Assembly: GCA_023846275.1 (NCBI GenBank)
Contig: CM043868.1
Location: 6,901,653 to 6,965,652 of the forward strand
Length of the DNA stretch: 64,000 nucleotides
Source of the DNA: Vanilla planifolia
Taxonomy: Eukaryota; Streptophyta; Magnoliopsida; Asparagales; Orchidaceae
Direction of reading: 5' to 3'
Below, in pieces: positions 33,900 through 46,384 of this stretch. Positions within the stretch are counted from its first letter, which is position 1. Each line of letters begins with the position of its first letter. The notes under the pieces are model-generated. The model worked only from the letters and a program-made list of their open reading frames with translations. It made no database searches and was not told the origin of the DNA. The position numbers were made by a program, and so were the translations under genes.

Positions 33900-35376
33900 G
33901 TTTTACATTCTTAAGCTAGGGATTGGTAGGTTGGTTATTAGAATTCCCATTATATATGAAGGTAATTATTTTACATGATTACTATCACTAAGTTGTAGAG
34001 TGCTAGATCACATTGTAAGAGACTTCAAATGATTGCATGCTACTTTCTTAAAGTGGAGGTACTATTTTAAAGACTCTTAGTGTGTCTAAGTGCATTAAGA
34101 CATCACTAATTGAGAGATGCGTTAGATTATATGATGTAGTCGAGTGGCACTAAGACATTCTACTAATTGAGGGATGTGTTTGATTATATGGTGTGGTGTT
34201 GTGCCACTAGGATATTTTATCAATTGGGGAATGTGCAAGATTTTATGGTGTGGTTGAGTGTCATGATGACATTCTTCTAGTGGTTGATGTTCTAGATTTT
34301 ATGGCTGGCTAAATACCATTGGATTTCTTGAACATCACAAGGGACCATGATTGTGCTCGTGCATATGGTGATGGAGTATTGCATGCTTATTGAGTACTCT
34401 TAGAGTCTTGTATGGATAGACCACTTGATTGAACTTTCTTGTTGTGGAGTGGTAGATCATGTGATGAGATAAGAGTGTTAGACCTTATGTCATGGTTCTT
34501 ATGGGCTTGGAGGAAGTGCCAAATCACTTGTAAGACATAAGCTAAAAATGTTACATCCCATGATCATGACTATAATAGAGATTAAGAGGCTTTGAGTGAA
34601 TATTAAATAAATAATATTTCTTAGAGTTATGTCATTGAGGCCAATGATTGATATGATACTTAAGTAATAGTTTATCTTAGTAGGTTGAGATAGTTATGGA
34701 TGATATTTTTGTTCATGATATTGTTATACTTTTCTTGTACTAGATTAAAATATTTTTTTATTACTACATGATTATGTTTAGAACATGACATGAGGACTCC
34801 TTATTGAGCTCTAACTCACTCCTTATTTTTACATGTAAGTCTAGGGGGCATTCATATTATGCATTTAGCAATCTCAAGTTTTCTATTTACATACTTATTG
34901 TAGTTTTAGTGATGTTATGTCATTTATTACTCAGATATTTGTACTTTTATGGTCTAAATTTATATCAAATATTTATTCTTGGATTCTGATATTAGCATCT
35001 TTTTTATTATTATAAGTTGGATTTGTGGACATATGAATTATCTATAAGTTATGATTTTTTATTAAACTATTATATATAAATTCATACTAGGCTTACTTTG
35101 ATATTATGTATATGTTAGTGTGGTTATTAGGTTACCACAAACTAAGGTGATCTAGCTTAGTATCAATTAGGTGGCTAGAGGGTAAAGGGCATGGTTCACT
35201 TTAGGTAGCCTGACATAAGCCTGACAATGAAATTAGAAGATCAAAACTCTTAGTTTTCATTTCAAACCCAAGGAGTGCAAGATGGTTAGCTAGGTGCAAT
35301 TATTGGTACATATGTTTTATTGTATCCATAAATTTAACAAAATAATATTTTTATACTAAAAAGGTTGGATGTGACA
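33900..35376 (+). mobile_element. LTR family B, copy 2
   Basis: Aligns with copy 1 at 19.3 kb: GTACTCTTAGAGTCTTGTATGG, TTGATTGAACTTTCTTGTTG, CATGTGATGAGATAAGAGTG, TTATGGGCTTGG, TATATGTTAGTGTGG and TGGTTCACTTTAGGTAGCCTG. It ends ACTAAAAAGGTTGGATGTGACA (35355-35376). TGTTACATCCCATG at 34549 resembles an internal start of a gypsy LTR, but homology to copies 1 and 4 extends to its left, so the true left end is unclear. Four tandem units of 55-57 bp lie within it. Confidence 0.6.
34086..34310 (+). repeat. four tandem units of about 55-57 bp
   Basis: Units at about 34086-34140, 34141-34197, 34198-34254 and 34255-34310 share a GCCACTA-GACATT-like opening, an AATTGAGGGATGTG-like middle and a GATTATATGGTGTGGT-like end. 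Divergence is moderate and the fourth unit is the most different. Confidence 0.75.
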
Positions 35377-35472
35377 ACCATGATTATGGTAAGCTAGGGG
35401 CATGTTTTTGCCAATTTTCTATCCATATAAGAGAAAGTTGGAAATTAGGAAGTTAGCAAGGGAATGAAAGTA

Positions 35473-37480
35473 ATGAAAGCTACATGGGGTGACCCTATGG
35501 AGTTCTCTTCTAGTGGAGATAATTACAATGAGGGGCTATATGACTCATGGCTTGCAATGAGGAAGAACAACCTAAAGATGAATGCTCCACATCAAAATTT
35601 GAGGTGCACTATTTATCTAATGATGTGTTTGTAAAAAAATTATTGTTTGTTTGTACAAAATATGAAAATTTATTGAATAAATATAAATCTTTGAAAAATG
35701 TTGATGCAAAATATTTAGGTTTATATGATTATCTCTATGTAAAAGCTAAAAAATACTTGCATGAGCTACTTATTTTTAGAGATGAATGTGTTAATCTTGT
35801 TGCTTCATATGCTACAATTACTAGAGATTTTAATGAGTTTAACAAGTTACATGGAAATTGTATGTTGCATCATAATCAAACTATCACTAGAAGTAAACTT
35901 TTATCTCATTTATCTCTTTCATCTTAAAAATAAAATTTTAATTTCCATTACTACGTGAGAGCTAAACATACTTCAAATTTTTCTAAAATAAGAGATAATG
36001 TACATTCTATATTTTCTTATTTCAAATGGATGATAAAGGACTATAGTGCACTTTTATCAAAGACCACATCAAGTCATGCAAAACCAAGCTAATTTGGGTT
36101 ATTAAATCTAATATCTAGATTGCTACATTTAGGAATTCCTCCTTAATAAAAACAAGGGTGGCATGTGGTACTTGGATAGTGGGTTCTTAAGTCACATGAC
36201 TAGAAATTCAAATTTTTTCACCCAACTAAAAGCAATTGATGGTGCAGAGATCACTTTGGGTGACAACTCAAAGAAGTGAGTCATTAGAATGACATCATTG
36301 GTAAATCGTCCACATCAATGTCTAAGGTACTTCTAGTTGAAGGCCTAAAATATAACATTTTAAGCATAAGTTAGCTTTGTAATTTTTGTTTTATAGTTTC
36401 TTTTGATGTAAAATTGTGTATTATTAATAAAGATATTACTTCTTTAATCTTGCTTTTAGGAGAAATAAAACTTATATAAGAGATCCAACTTTGTTAGCAG
36501 AAAGTGGTACAAATTATCTCTCATCTCATTGAGTGATGCACAACTTTGACATAAAAGATTGTCATGCTAATTCTTCTACAATAAACAAGATGATTAAGCA
36601 TTACTTAGATGATGTTGAGAATAAAAAAATTAAAAAAAATGATTATATTTTTGGATCTTGCTAGTTAGGTAAGCAAACCAAATTGGCATTTAAGTTAAAA
36701 AGGATATATCTACAAAGAGACCTTTAGAGACTTTATATTTAGATTCATTGAAACACTATGCTTAGGACATAAGAAATATAGTTTAATAATCATTGATGAT
36801 TTTACTAGGTTCACATGAGAGTTATATCTGAAGAAAAAGAATAAGACATTTGAAAAATTTGTAGTTTTGACCACTAAATTACAAAATGAGTATGGAGTTT
36901 TATTGATATCTAGCAGAAGTGACCAAGAAGGTGAATTTAAGAATGATAATTTATTAAATGTCATAGTAACGGGATTGTAGTCACTTTTTCTACACTTATG
37001 GCACCTCAACAAAATGATATAGTACAAAGAAAAAATAGGCCTTTGTTAGATTTAGGTAGATGCATGATTAGTGAATATAGTGTCCTAAATATTTTTTGAA
37101 TGAAGCTTTGAATGCTACACGTTATGTGTAGAATCATGTTTTTTATTAGAAAAATTTTGAATCTGACTTCATATGAAACATTATATTACAAAAGGCAAAA
37201 GATTGCATACTTTCATGTCTTCTGACATAATTGTATACTAAAGTATCTATTAAGTATTTATTAAGATAGCATGATTAGTGGAAGATTTTGTTTAAGTGAA
37301 ATTTGACAAAACCCACCTAATGAGATTGGAATTGAGATATTGGAAGAGAATTTATATTAATTTGAAAAGTTGATGACTAAAGATGAATATAAGGAAGATG
37401 AGAATAAATATACATTAATTGTGCCATACAAATATGATATCTATATCATAAAAATAGGATAGTCATCAAATTAGACTAAA
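35473..37480 (+). mobile_element. degenerate Ty1/copia element: gag C-terminus, protease, integrase
   Basis: A gag-end region starts near 35473 (KATW, then acidic-serine blocks) and runs into the frame 35547-35927 (NEEEQPKDECSTSKFEV, then a coiled-coil-like LLNKYKSLKN stretch). The copia protease signature follows at 36166-36201 as WYLDSGFLSHMT, with DSG kept, then ITLGDNS. Integrase covers about 36700-37240, with fragments of DDFTRF, KKNKTFEKFVVFTTKLQNEY, RSDQEGEFKND, VQRKNRPLLDL and TSYE in changing frames. Relatives have a Q-N-G-(V/L)-V-E-R-K block here. Stops and frameshifts break it repeatedly. RT and RNase H are missing; the sequence after about 37500 is AT-rich with repeated CATATTGTATGAT words, as in the LTR at 46.4-48.2 kb. 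Confidence 0.85.
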
Positions 37481-38820
37481 TATAGAAGTTCTATATTATC
37501 ATATGATGACAATCTAGGTATCATGCTTGTTTGACTTACTTTCACACAAGACTTAGGATAAGATTGATATAAAGCTATAGTAGTACTATGATAATTTTAT
37601 CTTATATGTACAACTATTCTATTAACCCTAGATAAGTAAAATTATTACATGATTATACATTAAATCATTTTTATATGATCATATTGTATAATATTTTCTT
37701 AAGAACTTAATTCTTTGTGAGAATAAATATTATATGACGACAATTTACTAATGAACATGTATGATCTATTCAAAATCTAAATACAGATTGAATTGTGCTT
37801 GTATTATTCAAGTGATTTTTTGGTATGATTTATATATATAAGATTTTAAGCATTGTAATATGAATTGATGTCATACAATATGACAACCTTCTTGGACTTA
37901 TGAAATATGTCATTTTGATTCAATAGTCAAAGTCATATCATTAGATCCTCAGAAGGATTAAACTTTAATGCACATCATCTTAATATGATGTTTGGAACAT
38001 ATGTTGCAATAATAAATAGTGGTTACTTATAGTCATTTCAAAAAACAAATATTGTCATTGAACCTTCCTTAAACTATGAAAAAGTGATTATTGGTAGAAA
38101 TAGAAATGCTTTCTACATAAATAGGCAAGTAATTTCATTGTTACATCCTTACATGATAAGATTCTTGTTCATGATTTACAAATAAGTTAAAAATAATATC
38201 TATTGAATGTACTTCATCATTCATTCTCTTTTTTGACTTTTCATAGATTTTTAATTTGATAATTTTATTAAAATAATTCTAGATTATTGCTCTTGTAAAT
38301 CTTATAATTTGTTAGTAATACTGATGACTGCTATATGGCTGTTGTTGGTTTAATGTGGTAAGCTCAATGGATCTTGGTTTGTTTGTTGTGATAAACTTGG
38401 TGGAGATTAGATAGTTTGTTTACATAAGCACAATGGAGATTGTATTTGATTATTGTGTGATCAAATTATTAAGTTAATTTGTGGCTTACCCTCTGTTGGC
38501 AAAAAGGATTTGTTAATGAACCTTATGTAGGTAAAGCATAGGTGGGCATAAGCCAAGGTTTTGGGGCCAAACATTGAAATCATTATAGACTTAGTTTACT
38601 TGTTCTTTATGACATCTCTTTTTTGGCTAATCGAGGTACTTTAATTATTCCTTTATTTTATTAAAGTAACATTTGTAGTTGTTTAGGCTAGTTGTTATTA
38701 ATAATGCTCATAATGATGATTACACATTATGATGGTAAATATTATACAGTATGATCAGGAAGAAAACATAACTAAATGTTTAGTTATGAATATCATATTG
38801 TATGATATTAGGTGATTTTA
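37481..38820. repeat. AT-rich LTR-like DNA with CATATTGTATGAT words
   Basis: ATCATATTGTATAATATT, CATACAATATGAC and CATATTGTATGATATTAG recur at 37.5-38.8 kb and resemble the section 47.1-47.8 kb on the other strand. It is probably U3 of a copia LTR. No gene seen. Confidence 0.4.
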
Positions 38821-38824
38821 TATT

Positions 38825-38986
38825 ATGATTGAGCAAGAGAAGAAGTTGAGATTTAAGTGTGAAAAGGTTATTAAGGAGAAATTTGGTTGTACAATTATGA
38901 CTCAGTGGTCATATAAGTATCTTGATGTCGTGGATGTTAATGGTAGGTTAAGGAAGAAGTTTTGGTGTCATAAAAATATGATATAG
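38825..38986 (+). CDS. unrecognised 53-residue ORF fragment
   Basis: ATG to TAG. It encodes a lysine-rich, mixed-charge peptide beginning MIEQEKKLRFKCEKVIKEKF and ending WCHKNMI. Its composition is more protein-like than other short frames in this AT-rich stretch, with three cysteines and two tryptophans. I recognise no family. It may be a piece of a transposable-element gene, since mobile-element DNA surrounds it on both sides. Confidence 0.15.
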   Translation: MIEQEKKLRFKCEKVIKEKFGCTIMTQWSYKYLDVVDVNGRLRKKFWCHKNMI

Positions 38987-41900
38987 GCATATATAATAGT
39001 ATAATCAAATAAGAGAGAGAATGAAAGTGGGTACAAAATTTGTTTAGCTATTGTACATGAATGTTAATGTAGAAACAAAGAGCCAATCTAGGTAATGCTA
39101 TGATAATAGGGGTATAAAGTTACGGATCAAGTATAACATCAAGAGAAAGAATCATTAGGATATGATAGGTATTTGAGGTGTATAGTTTATTGTACATGTA
39201 TGAATACTTGATCATTTAATTATGATTACAAGAATTGTTAGTCAATAAAAAGGGATTTGGCTTAGGATATTTTACAATATAGGTATAACATTAGTACAAC
39301 TTGAACATACTAAAGAAATAAGTATTTTAATTTGAGTTGCTCTTAATCCTAGTTGTTTGAATTAAATTGCCCTAAATCTAAGGGAAAATGACTTGGTTAA
39401 AGGTGATTACACTAGGAGTAAAGGAATTTAGATCATTAGAATATCATGGTTTGATCCTAATTATGAATCCAAAGAGATATTATGGATATTGGTTATTTTT
39501 GTATAAGATGCTTTGCTAATTAACCTATAAGACATATGTCATTCTAAATTAAAAGTCTAATTAAGATAAGGAAGGGAAGAAGAACTACCCATAAATAAGA
39601 AGAGGAAGAAGGATCTCTAGATTTGAAGGAAGAAAACTTATCTATGAAGTCCTCTGCTTAGATCATAAGGTAGGATGAACATCAGGATTATACAATTGAA
39701 CTTAGATAATTTAGGAGTAATTAATCAGCTAACTTGCTATGTAATTGTTTGTGGTTAATGTTAAATCATGTTATGTTTTGAATGATTTTTACCCTTCCAT
39801 GGACCTTAATTATAAATTGATAAATTTTCTTTAATTGAGAATTACTATTAGTTCTAAGAGCATGTTTTAACTATCTTATGGTAGATTTCTTTATGAAGGT
39901 TCATAAGAAGTAATGTATGTTTAAGTTTTTCCCTTACCTTGGAGGTTTTTGTTCTTAGGTGCTTGTTAATTTGAGATACATATTAATCCATGCATTATAT
40001 GAAATTTGAAAATTTTTGAAATGATTTAAATTAGTATATTCACCTTATCTAAGATTGGCATGCTTTTAAATTATTATAATTGATAATTTGGCCACGATTG
40101 CATGAAATTAAGAATAAAATATATTTTATTAAGGGCTTATAATATTAAAAATTATTTTAGAAAAACTAATAAATTAAGAATGGCTTAGAACATACTCTAC
40201 TATTTTCCAAAATTTGAAAGGATATCATGCCATATAAAAGTTATTTCATGATGAATTACATGATGTTTCTTTAAAGCTTTACATGTGTTTGAAACATTAT
40301 TAACATGGACATGATGTTCTTTAACTTGAACTATGGATTGATGAGATCCTTGATTTCACATATGAAATTATAATAATGAATTTTAGATAAACTCTTATGA
40401 AATTAAACTTAGACTAAAGCATTGGACAAGTATAGAAACCTAAAATTATGAAAAACCTTATGTATTCTAATGGTCAAGCATTTCCATGCCTTAGTCCTGC
40501 TTGGGAAGCTAGAAAAATGGCTTAACTAAGTCATGGAGAGGCACAATTTGAACTTTGAAATGACTAGATGGCTATAAGGTTTAAGAGAAGTCCTAGGTTT
40601 CTAGTGAAGAAACCTAGGAGGGTATGATCGGATGACTTAGAAGAGGACTGGGTCGGTTGAGAATTTCTTAGGCTTATAAGAATTAAGGATTATGTAAGCT
40701 TAGCGTAGAGTTCATAATTGATATATGATTTAAGGTAAATCTCTAGATATGAATTTTATATCATATTAGAGACTCTTAAGAGATCAATTAGGAGTGATGT
40801 AGCTTGTGATCAAAAGAGTAATGAAGAATTGAATTAGCATAGACCAAGTAAGATAAGATTAGTTAAACTCAGGTCTTGATTATATGAAAGACAATCCTAT
40901 ATATTAATTGTAAGATTGGAGCATGGATAATATAATTTGGTGAGTCTTGTACATACTTGAAATATGGCCATGGGATAGAGAACTCCTCAAGTAACACCTT
41001 CAATAAGGAGAAGAGGATTTGTCCTAAGTTATAAAGGAAGATGGTAGGCTTAGATAAGGGAAAACGTTACATTTTATTGTGATGGATAAATTGTAGGCAT
41101 GGCCTAGTTGATTTGGGTAAGACACTTAGTAATTCTATGGTCTCTTAAAACATGGGTTAACTCCTTAGACAATGATTTAGAAGGTTGTATGAGAGTCTCA
41201 AGAGAGGCCATGGATAGGTATAGTGACTCAAACTTGATTGGATGATAAAATAGTAATTGGTTAGACTCGTGTGAACCCAGATTAGTGAGTTATCATATTT
41301 TGGAAAGATACCTAATAGTAAAGCTAAGTTATGACTTGGGTGAGGGCTAAAGGAGAGAAGATAAGAAAAATAGTACTTGATATAACTCTATATAAGGCTA
41401 AGGACAAGGACTAATGAATAAGAGAAACTTCTATATTTATTAGATTATCTAGATAGCTTGATAAAGGATTTAGAGATAACCATAGAATCTTTCAGATAAT
41501 AGTACGATTTGTTGATGATAGACTAAAGATTCTAAAGAAATCCTAAAAATTCTTGGATATTGGATAATAGTGATTTGACTTAGTGGCAATGTGTTAAGTA
41601 GGGTAATGTTAGTGGGAGATAGTTTATTGATATAATAAACATAGGATTGGAACCATCAAGCCAATGATTGCATATCTTAGTAAAAAAGTGTTGTTTTATT
41701 TGGCTATGATACATTTGGAAAATAAGTGTTGGTTTTTATGGTTGTGCCATACCTTAAGAAAGAGTGTTAGCGTTATGTTATGATAAACCTTATCTTGGGT
41801 TGTATAGTCTTTGAGATAGTTCCAGATCATTGTTTGGTCACAAAAAATCTAATTGGTTGCATCATGCATTCCTCTAATTGGACTTAATGGTCTGGTTGTT

Positions 41901-42130
41901 TGTTGCATAACTTTTATGATAATTATAATGATTTCATCTTGATTAATATTACTTATATATTATTGCTATAGTACATTATATTATATGTGATTTTTATACA
42001 ACAACTTCTTGGTTCCCTATTGTGCTTTGGCTCACTCATATTTTTTTACATAGAAGATTGGGTAGGTAAGAGATTACATAGGATCCTATCACTAGGATAG
42101 TTGTAGATCACTTCGTATTTCTAGTTATTT
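38987..42130. other. long non-coding stretch, probably LTR or leader of a gypsy-type element
   Basis: No open frame longer than a few dozen codons and no protein motif recognised. The plus strand is rich in GATTAG, TTAGG and AAGG words, in the style of long gypsy LTRs. It leads directly into LTR family B copy 3. Assignment rests on style and position only. Confidence 0.3.
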
Positions 42131-42616
42131 TCTTTTGCTTAGTTGTAGGATGTTGATCCTTTGATTTAATGATATTATAAATCGACTTACTACTTATATT
42201 GGACTTTAATGATGGACTTTGGTTGTATCGAGTTTATTTGATTTAATTTAATATTTAATATTTCATTATCATTTTATGTTATTTCATTAGTTAATTGATA
42301 TTATAGTTTGTATTAATGGATTATTGGTATGTTGCATGTTACATTGGTACCTTGTATGGCCATTATAGTTAGGAATCTATCCTAGCACAAGATGAACCAA
42401 TTCTTAAGTCATGTGGATGACCATCTAGTAAGGTTCATTGGTTCACATGGGTGGTACAATGTGAGTTTGGTGATCAGATTAGGAGATCATATGTCCAAAT
42501 TTGAATATCTTTCCTATTAGTCTAAGTGTGCTTGGCCAAATGTAATGATAAGTATATGGGTTTCTACACTTGGTGCTTTTTAAAAAATAAATTGGTTAAA
42601 AAGGGCTAGTGTGACA
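42131..42616 (+). mobile_element. LTR family B, copy 3 (right end)
   Basis: Blocks such as AAGGTTCATTGGTTCACATG and GATCAGATTAGGAGATCATA correspond in order to copies 1, 2 and 4. The right end is GGTTAAAAAGGGCTAGTGTGACA (42594-42616), matching the terminus at 35376, 20445 and 56027. Confidence 0.5.
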
Positions 42617-42879
42617 TTCTTACTTATTCTTTTTCATGCTTCACATTCAACAACAATTGATTTGAAAATTGATGAAAAGGTTTTGAAAATATATAACTAG
42701 TAAGATTGTTTTATGTTCTCTAAACTATGATTAATTGAAAGGAATTAACCAAGCATCACCTCCCTCTTGTATTTGTCAAGTAGCTTTTAGGCATTAATTG
42801 TTGAAGGATTGAAACATAATTTATTTAGCATGTACCAATTATGTTATAGAGGACTTAATATGTTATTTCATTCGTTGCA

Positions 42880-45716
42880 TTATTTTGTTAAGAAAGAGAA
42901 AGACATTATCTTTATAGGCTACAAAAAGGACAACATCTATATAGTTTATTTAAAGGATAAAGACTAGTAAACCATGTGTCTTAAGATATGTAAATTCGAT
43001 GGAATTATCGCTTATGAGATTAGGTTTAATGTGTACTTGGCATTGAATTTAAAGAAGGTGAATTTGTTCTTGCCAAAAGGGAAGACATATTAATCCCTTC
43101 TTTAAAGCTATAAATAAAATTAGAGCCACAGATCACTGGAGCTAATCCAGATGGACTTCTTTGGACTCTTGAAATTCATTAGCTTAGGAGAGAAAAAATA
43201 TGGATATGTATTAATAAATGACTATAATTGTTACACTTGGGGGTCTTATTCTTTGGAAAGAAGAAAGAGAATTTTGAGAACTATAAGAAATTGGCTAGGA
43301 GGAATCAATTAAAAAAGGATTTGTCATAGATAGCTTTATTTAAAATTATGGAAAAGAGTTTGAGAATAAGGACTTTGAGAACATTTATAATGATTGTGGG
43401 ATTAAGGAAATGTTTTTATCATCTAACACCCCATAATAGATTTGTGTAGTAGAAAAATAGAATAGAACTCTATAGAGAATGATAAAATCATATTACATGA
43501 ATTTAACTTACCAAAAAACCTTTAATTTGAAGCCATAATGACAACAAGCTACATCTTGAACAAAATTTCTATCAAACCAATAATTAAAAAGACTGCTTAT
43601 GAGCTTTGGAATAATAAGAATCCAAAATTATCACATGTATGAGTCTTTGGATGCAAATGTTGTGTGCTAAAAATAAATTTGCATAATAAATTAGATGATA
43701 AGTTAATATAGATTATCTTTTTAAGTTATTCATCTAGTAATAGAGCTTATACAATGTTTAACAAGTATATATTCATTATAGTATAGTTCATTAATGTAGT
43801 CTTTGTTGAGACTATTCAATAAAGCAAAGATAGATTTCAAAGAATTAGAAGACTTTGGAAAGCTAAGATTGGAAAACAAAGGTCAAAACGAGATGGAAAT
43901 GCAGTAGAGGCTAAGGTTTTAGTATACGACAAGAAACAACCTTGAGATCTAGTCTTCGATGATCTATCTTATTGTGTCTAGACCTATGATTCTCTTAGGA
44001 AAGAGATTATAAATGCTACATTCATTTCAAAAATAGAACCTATAGATGTGAATGAAGCCATAGAAAATGAATATTGGTACATTTGAAACAATTTGTAAGA
44101 AAAGAAGCATGCAATTTTATACAAAGACCTAAGGATCACACCATTGTTGGAACAAAATGGGTCCTTCAAGATAACTTAAATGACAATTCGGCCATTATTA
44201 GGAAAAAGTCAAAAATAATCGAAAAGGAGATACAATTATGTTGAAAGTTTAGATTTTGAAGGGACATTTGTTCTGGCAACAAGAGATGCAATAAGACCAC
44301 TATTAACTTGTGTTTTCTTCGAATGTTTCAAACTATACCAAATGGATGTGAAGAGTGCATTTTTTAATTGAAGTATAGAGAGGGAAGTGTAGGTGTAGAA
44401 ATTGAAAGGTTATGAAAATCATCTCAATCCAACTCATGTTTACAAATTGAAGAAAGCACTCGATGGCCTAAAGCAAGCACCAAGGGCTTGGTATGATAGA
44501 TTTAGTAGCTTTTTAATGAGTAATAATTTTAGAAAAGGAAATTTAGATAAGTAATTTTCATTAGGAGTCAAGGTGACAAACTTATTTTATTTCAAATTTA
44601 CATTAATAATATCATATTTGGATCAACTAGCTCAGGATTATGGATGAATTTGGTAGAATTATGAGTGTAGAATTTGAGATAGGCCTAATGAAGGAGTTAA
44701 TATATTTCATAGGGTTATAAGTTAAAAATGAAGCAAAATGTATTTTAATATGTTGAACAAAGTATTTAAATGAGAAGTTGAATTAAGAATCAAACCCATG
44801 TCAGCACATATGAAGTCCATAATTATGCTAGACAAAGATGAGAAGGATAAACCAATAGATTTTAAGTTGTATTAAGGGATAATAAAGTCCTTGCATTACT
44901 TGATGGACAGTAGAATAGATATAGTTATTAGTGTGTGACTTTCTATTTTATTTTAGTCATGTTCTAAAATGCCCCATGTAATGGCTATGAAGAGAATTTT
45001 TTCTTAGATACTTTACACAAAAAATTAGGATTATAGTACCCCAAGAATAATATATGTCAAGACCTCATAGGATATAGTCATGCTAGTTATGTAGATAGTA
45101 TAGTAGATAAGAAAAGAATTTACAAACTTTGCATTTTATTTGGGTGTTTGTTAATCTAATGGTGTAGCAACAAATAGGAGACTAATGTACTCTCAACCAC
45201 TAAAATTGAATATGTAGGTTTAGGTGGATGTGTAGCACAAACATTCTATGGCTAAAGAGACAACTTGAAGATTTTGGCTTACATCTACAAAACATTCCCA
45301 TCAAATGTGAGAATATGAGTTCAATATGTTTAATAAAGAATTCTATTCAGCACTCTAGGATCAACTTCATCAAAATTAGACATCACTTCATTAGATATTA
45401 TGTAGATAAGAATGATGTACACAATTTATTTGTGCATATCCAAGAGCAATTCATTTAATGTTTTTACCAAGCCTCTTAACAAAGATATCTTTTGCAACAT
45501 TAGAAGATCTTTAGGAATGATGAACCTCCTCTATTAAGGTACTTTTCCTAATGACAAGGCTTAGCTTTTTAGAGAGTTCAATAAGTGAGAAGGACTACAT
45601 CCATGACTTTATTTATTTAAAATCAAACTTCACTAGATTACTTACTATTCTTTTATTATGCACTTTTTTGTTATAACATAAACTTTGTTTTTCATTATCA
45701 TGAAAGGAAGAGATTA
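42880..45716 (+). mobile_element. degenerate Ty1/copia pol: GAG-pre-integrase, integrase, reverse transcriptase, RNase H
   Basis: GAG-pre-integrase-like IGYKKDNIYIVYLKD lies at about 42915. Integrase follows from about 43130, with KKYGYVLINDY-like, HGKEFENKDFENIYNDCGIK and SSNTP pieces, then AYELWNNKNPKLSHV at about 43595. RT lies at about 44230-44720 (LYQMDVKSAFFN keeps the first Asp; LKKALDGLKQAPRAWYDRF). The YVDD box is YINN at 44599-44610, so RT is dead. RNase H is clear at 45180-45460 (LWLKRQLEDFGLHLQNIPIK, NSIQHSRINFIKIRHHFI), then FTKPLNKD in another frame. CATTATCATGAAAGGAAGAG at about 45693 matches the purine-rich end that precedes the 3' LTR in Sirevirus-type copia elements. Frameshifts and stops are frequent. 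Confidence 0.88.
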
Positions 45717-46384
45717 TTAGCCCCATATGTAATGCTTTAAGTTATTTAGATGATAACCTAATTAAGTAGTTTACTAAATGATCATCTAGTTTTGATTGTA
45801 GATAAGATAGGTGATCAAGGTTTGAAGATGAGCAATTATTTTAAGATCAAATCCAACTAGATAAAGATAGAATATTCAAGAAAAGTTGAAGAATGGATGA
45901 GTAGGACTTTAGAAGACTCAAGCACTTAGGTAGTTTGAGTGAGAGTTTCTCTCTTTGTAAATTGAATCAACTTATGGATCAATTAAGTTTTATTCAATTA
46001 ATTTATAATTTCTAAAGTCATTCTATATTAAAAACAAAAAAATTGTATAATTGAAGAAACTATATATTTAAATATCATACAATATATGGAGTACTTTATG
46101 AAGGAGGTAATCTAGGAAACAAGTTGTTTGACCTAGGCATTATTTGCTTTTTGTATCATTAGATAGTATGATCTTAGGATCTACCAATATGATATGACCA
46201 ATAGAATTCAACTAATTGAATGGTTTAAAGAAGGAAAAGTCCTAGTGTATTGGGGGATATAAGAAACCCAAAAAAATCATACGATAAGATCAAATTCCAT
46301 CATATAGCACAATGAGGAGCTTAAAATGTTTCCCTTAATTTTTAATTAAAAAAAATATTTATGAAAATGAGTACCATGACTATT
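45717..46384 (+). mobile_element. probable 3' LTR piece of the plus-strand copia relic
   Basis: It begins after the polypurine-like GGAAGAGATTATTAG. It is AT-rich with repeated ATCATACAATAT and TAGTATGATC words. It is interrupted on the right by the minus-strand LTR that starts or ends near 46385. No TSD could be placed. Confidence 0.4.

Noticed and set aside
34549..35376. Complete solo LTR from TGTTACATCC to TGTGACA
   Set aside because: The flanking bases (AAAAA left, ACCAT right) are not a target duplication, and homology to other copies continues left of 34549.
36710..37027. 105-residue minus-strand frame
   Set aside because: It is antisense to the copia integrase relic on the plus strand.
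43984..44169. 61-residue minus-strand frame
   Set aside because: It lies antisense to the copia integrase-RT linker and has no signature.
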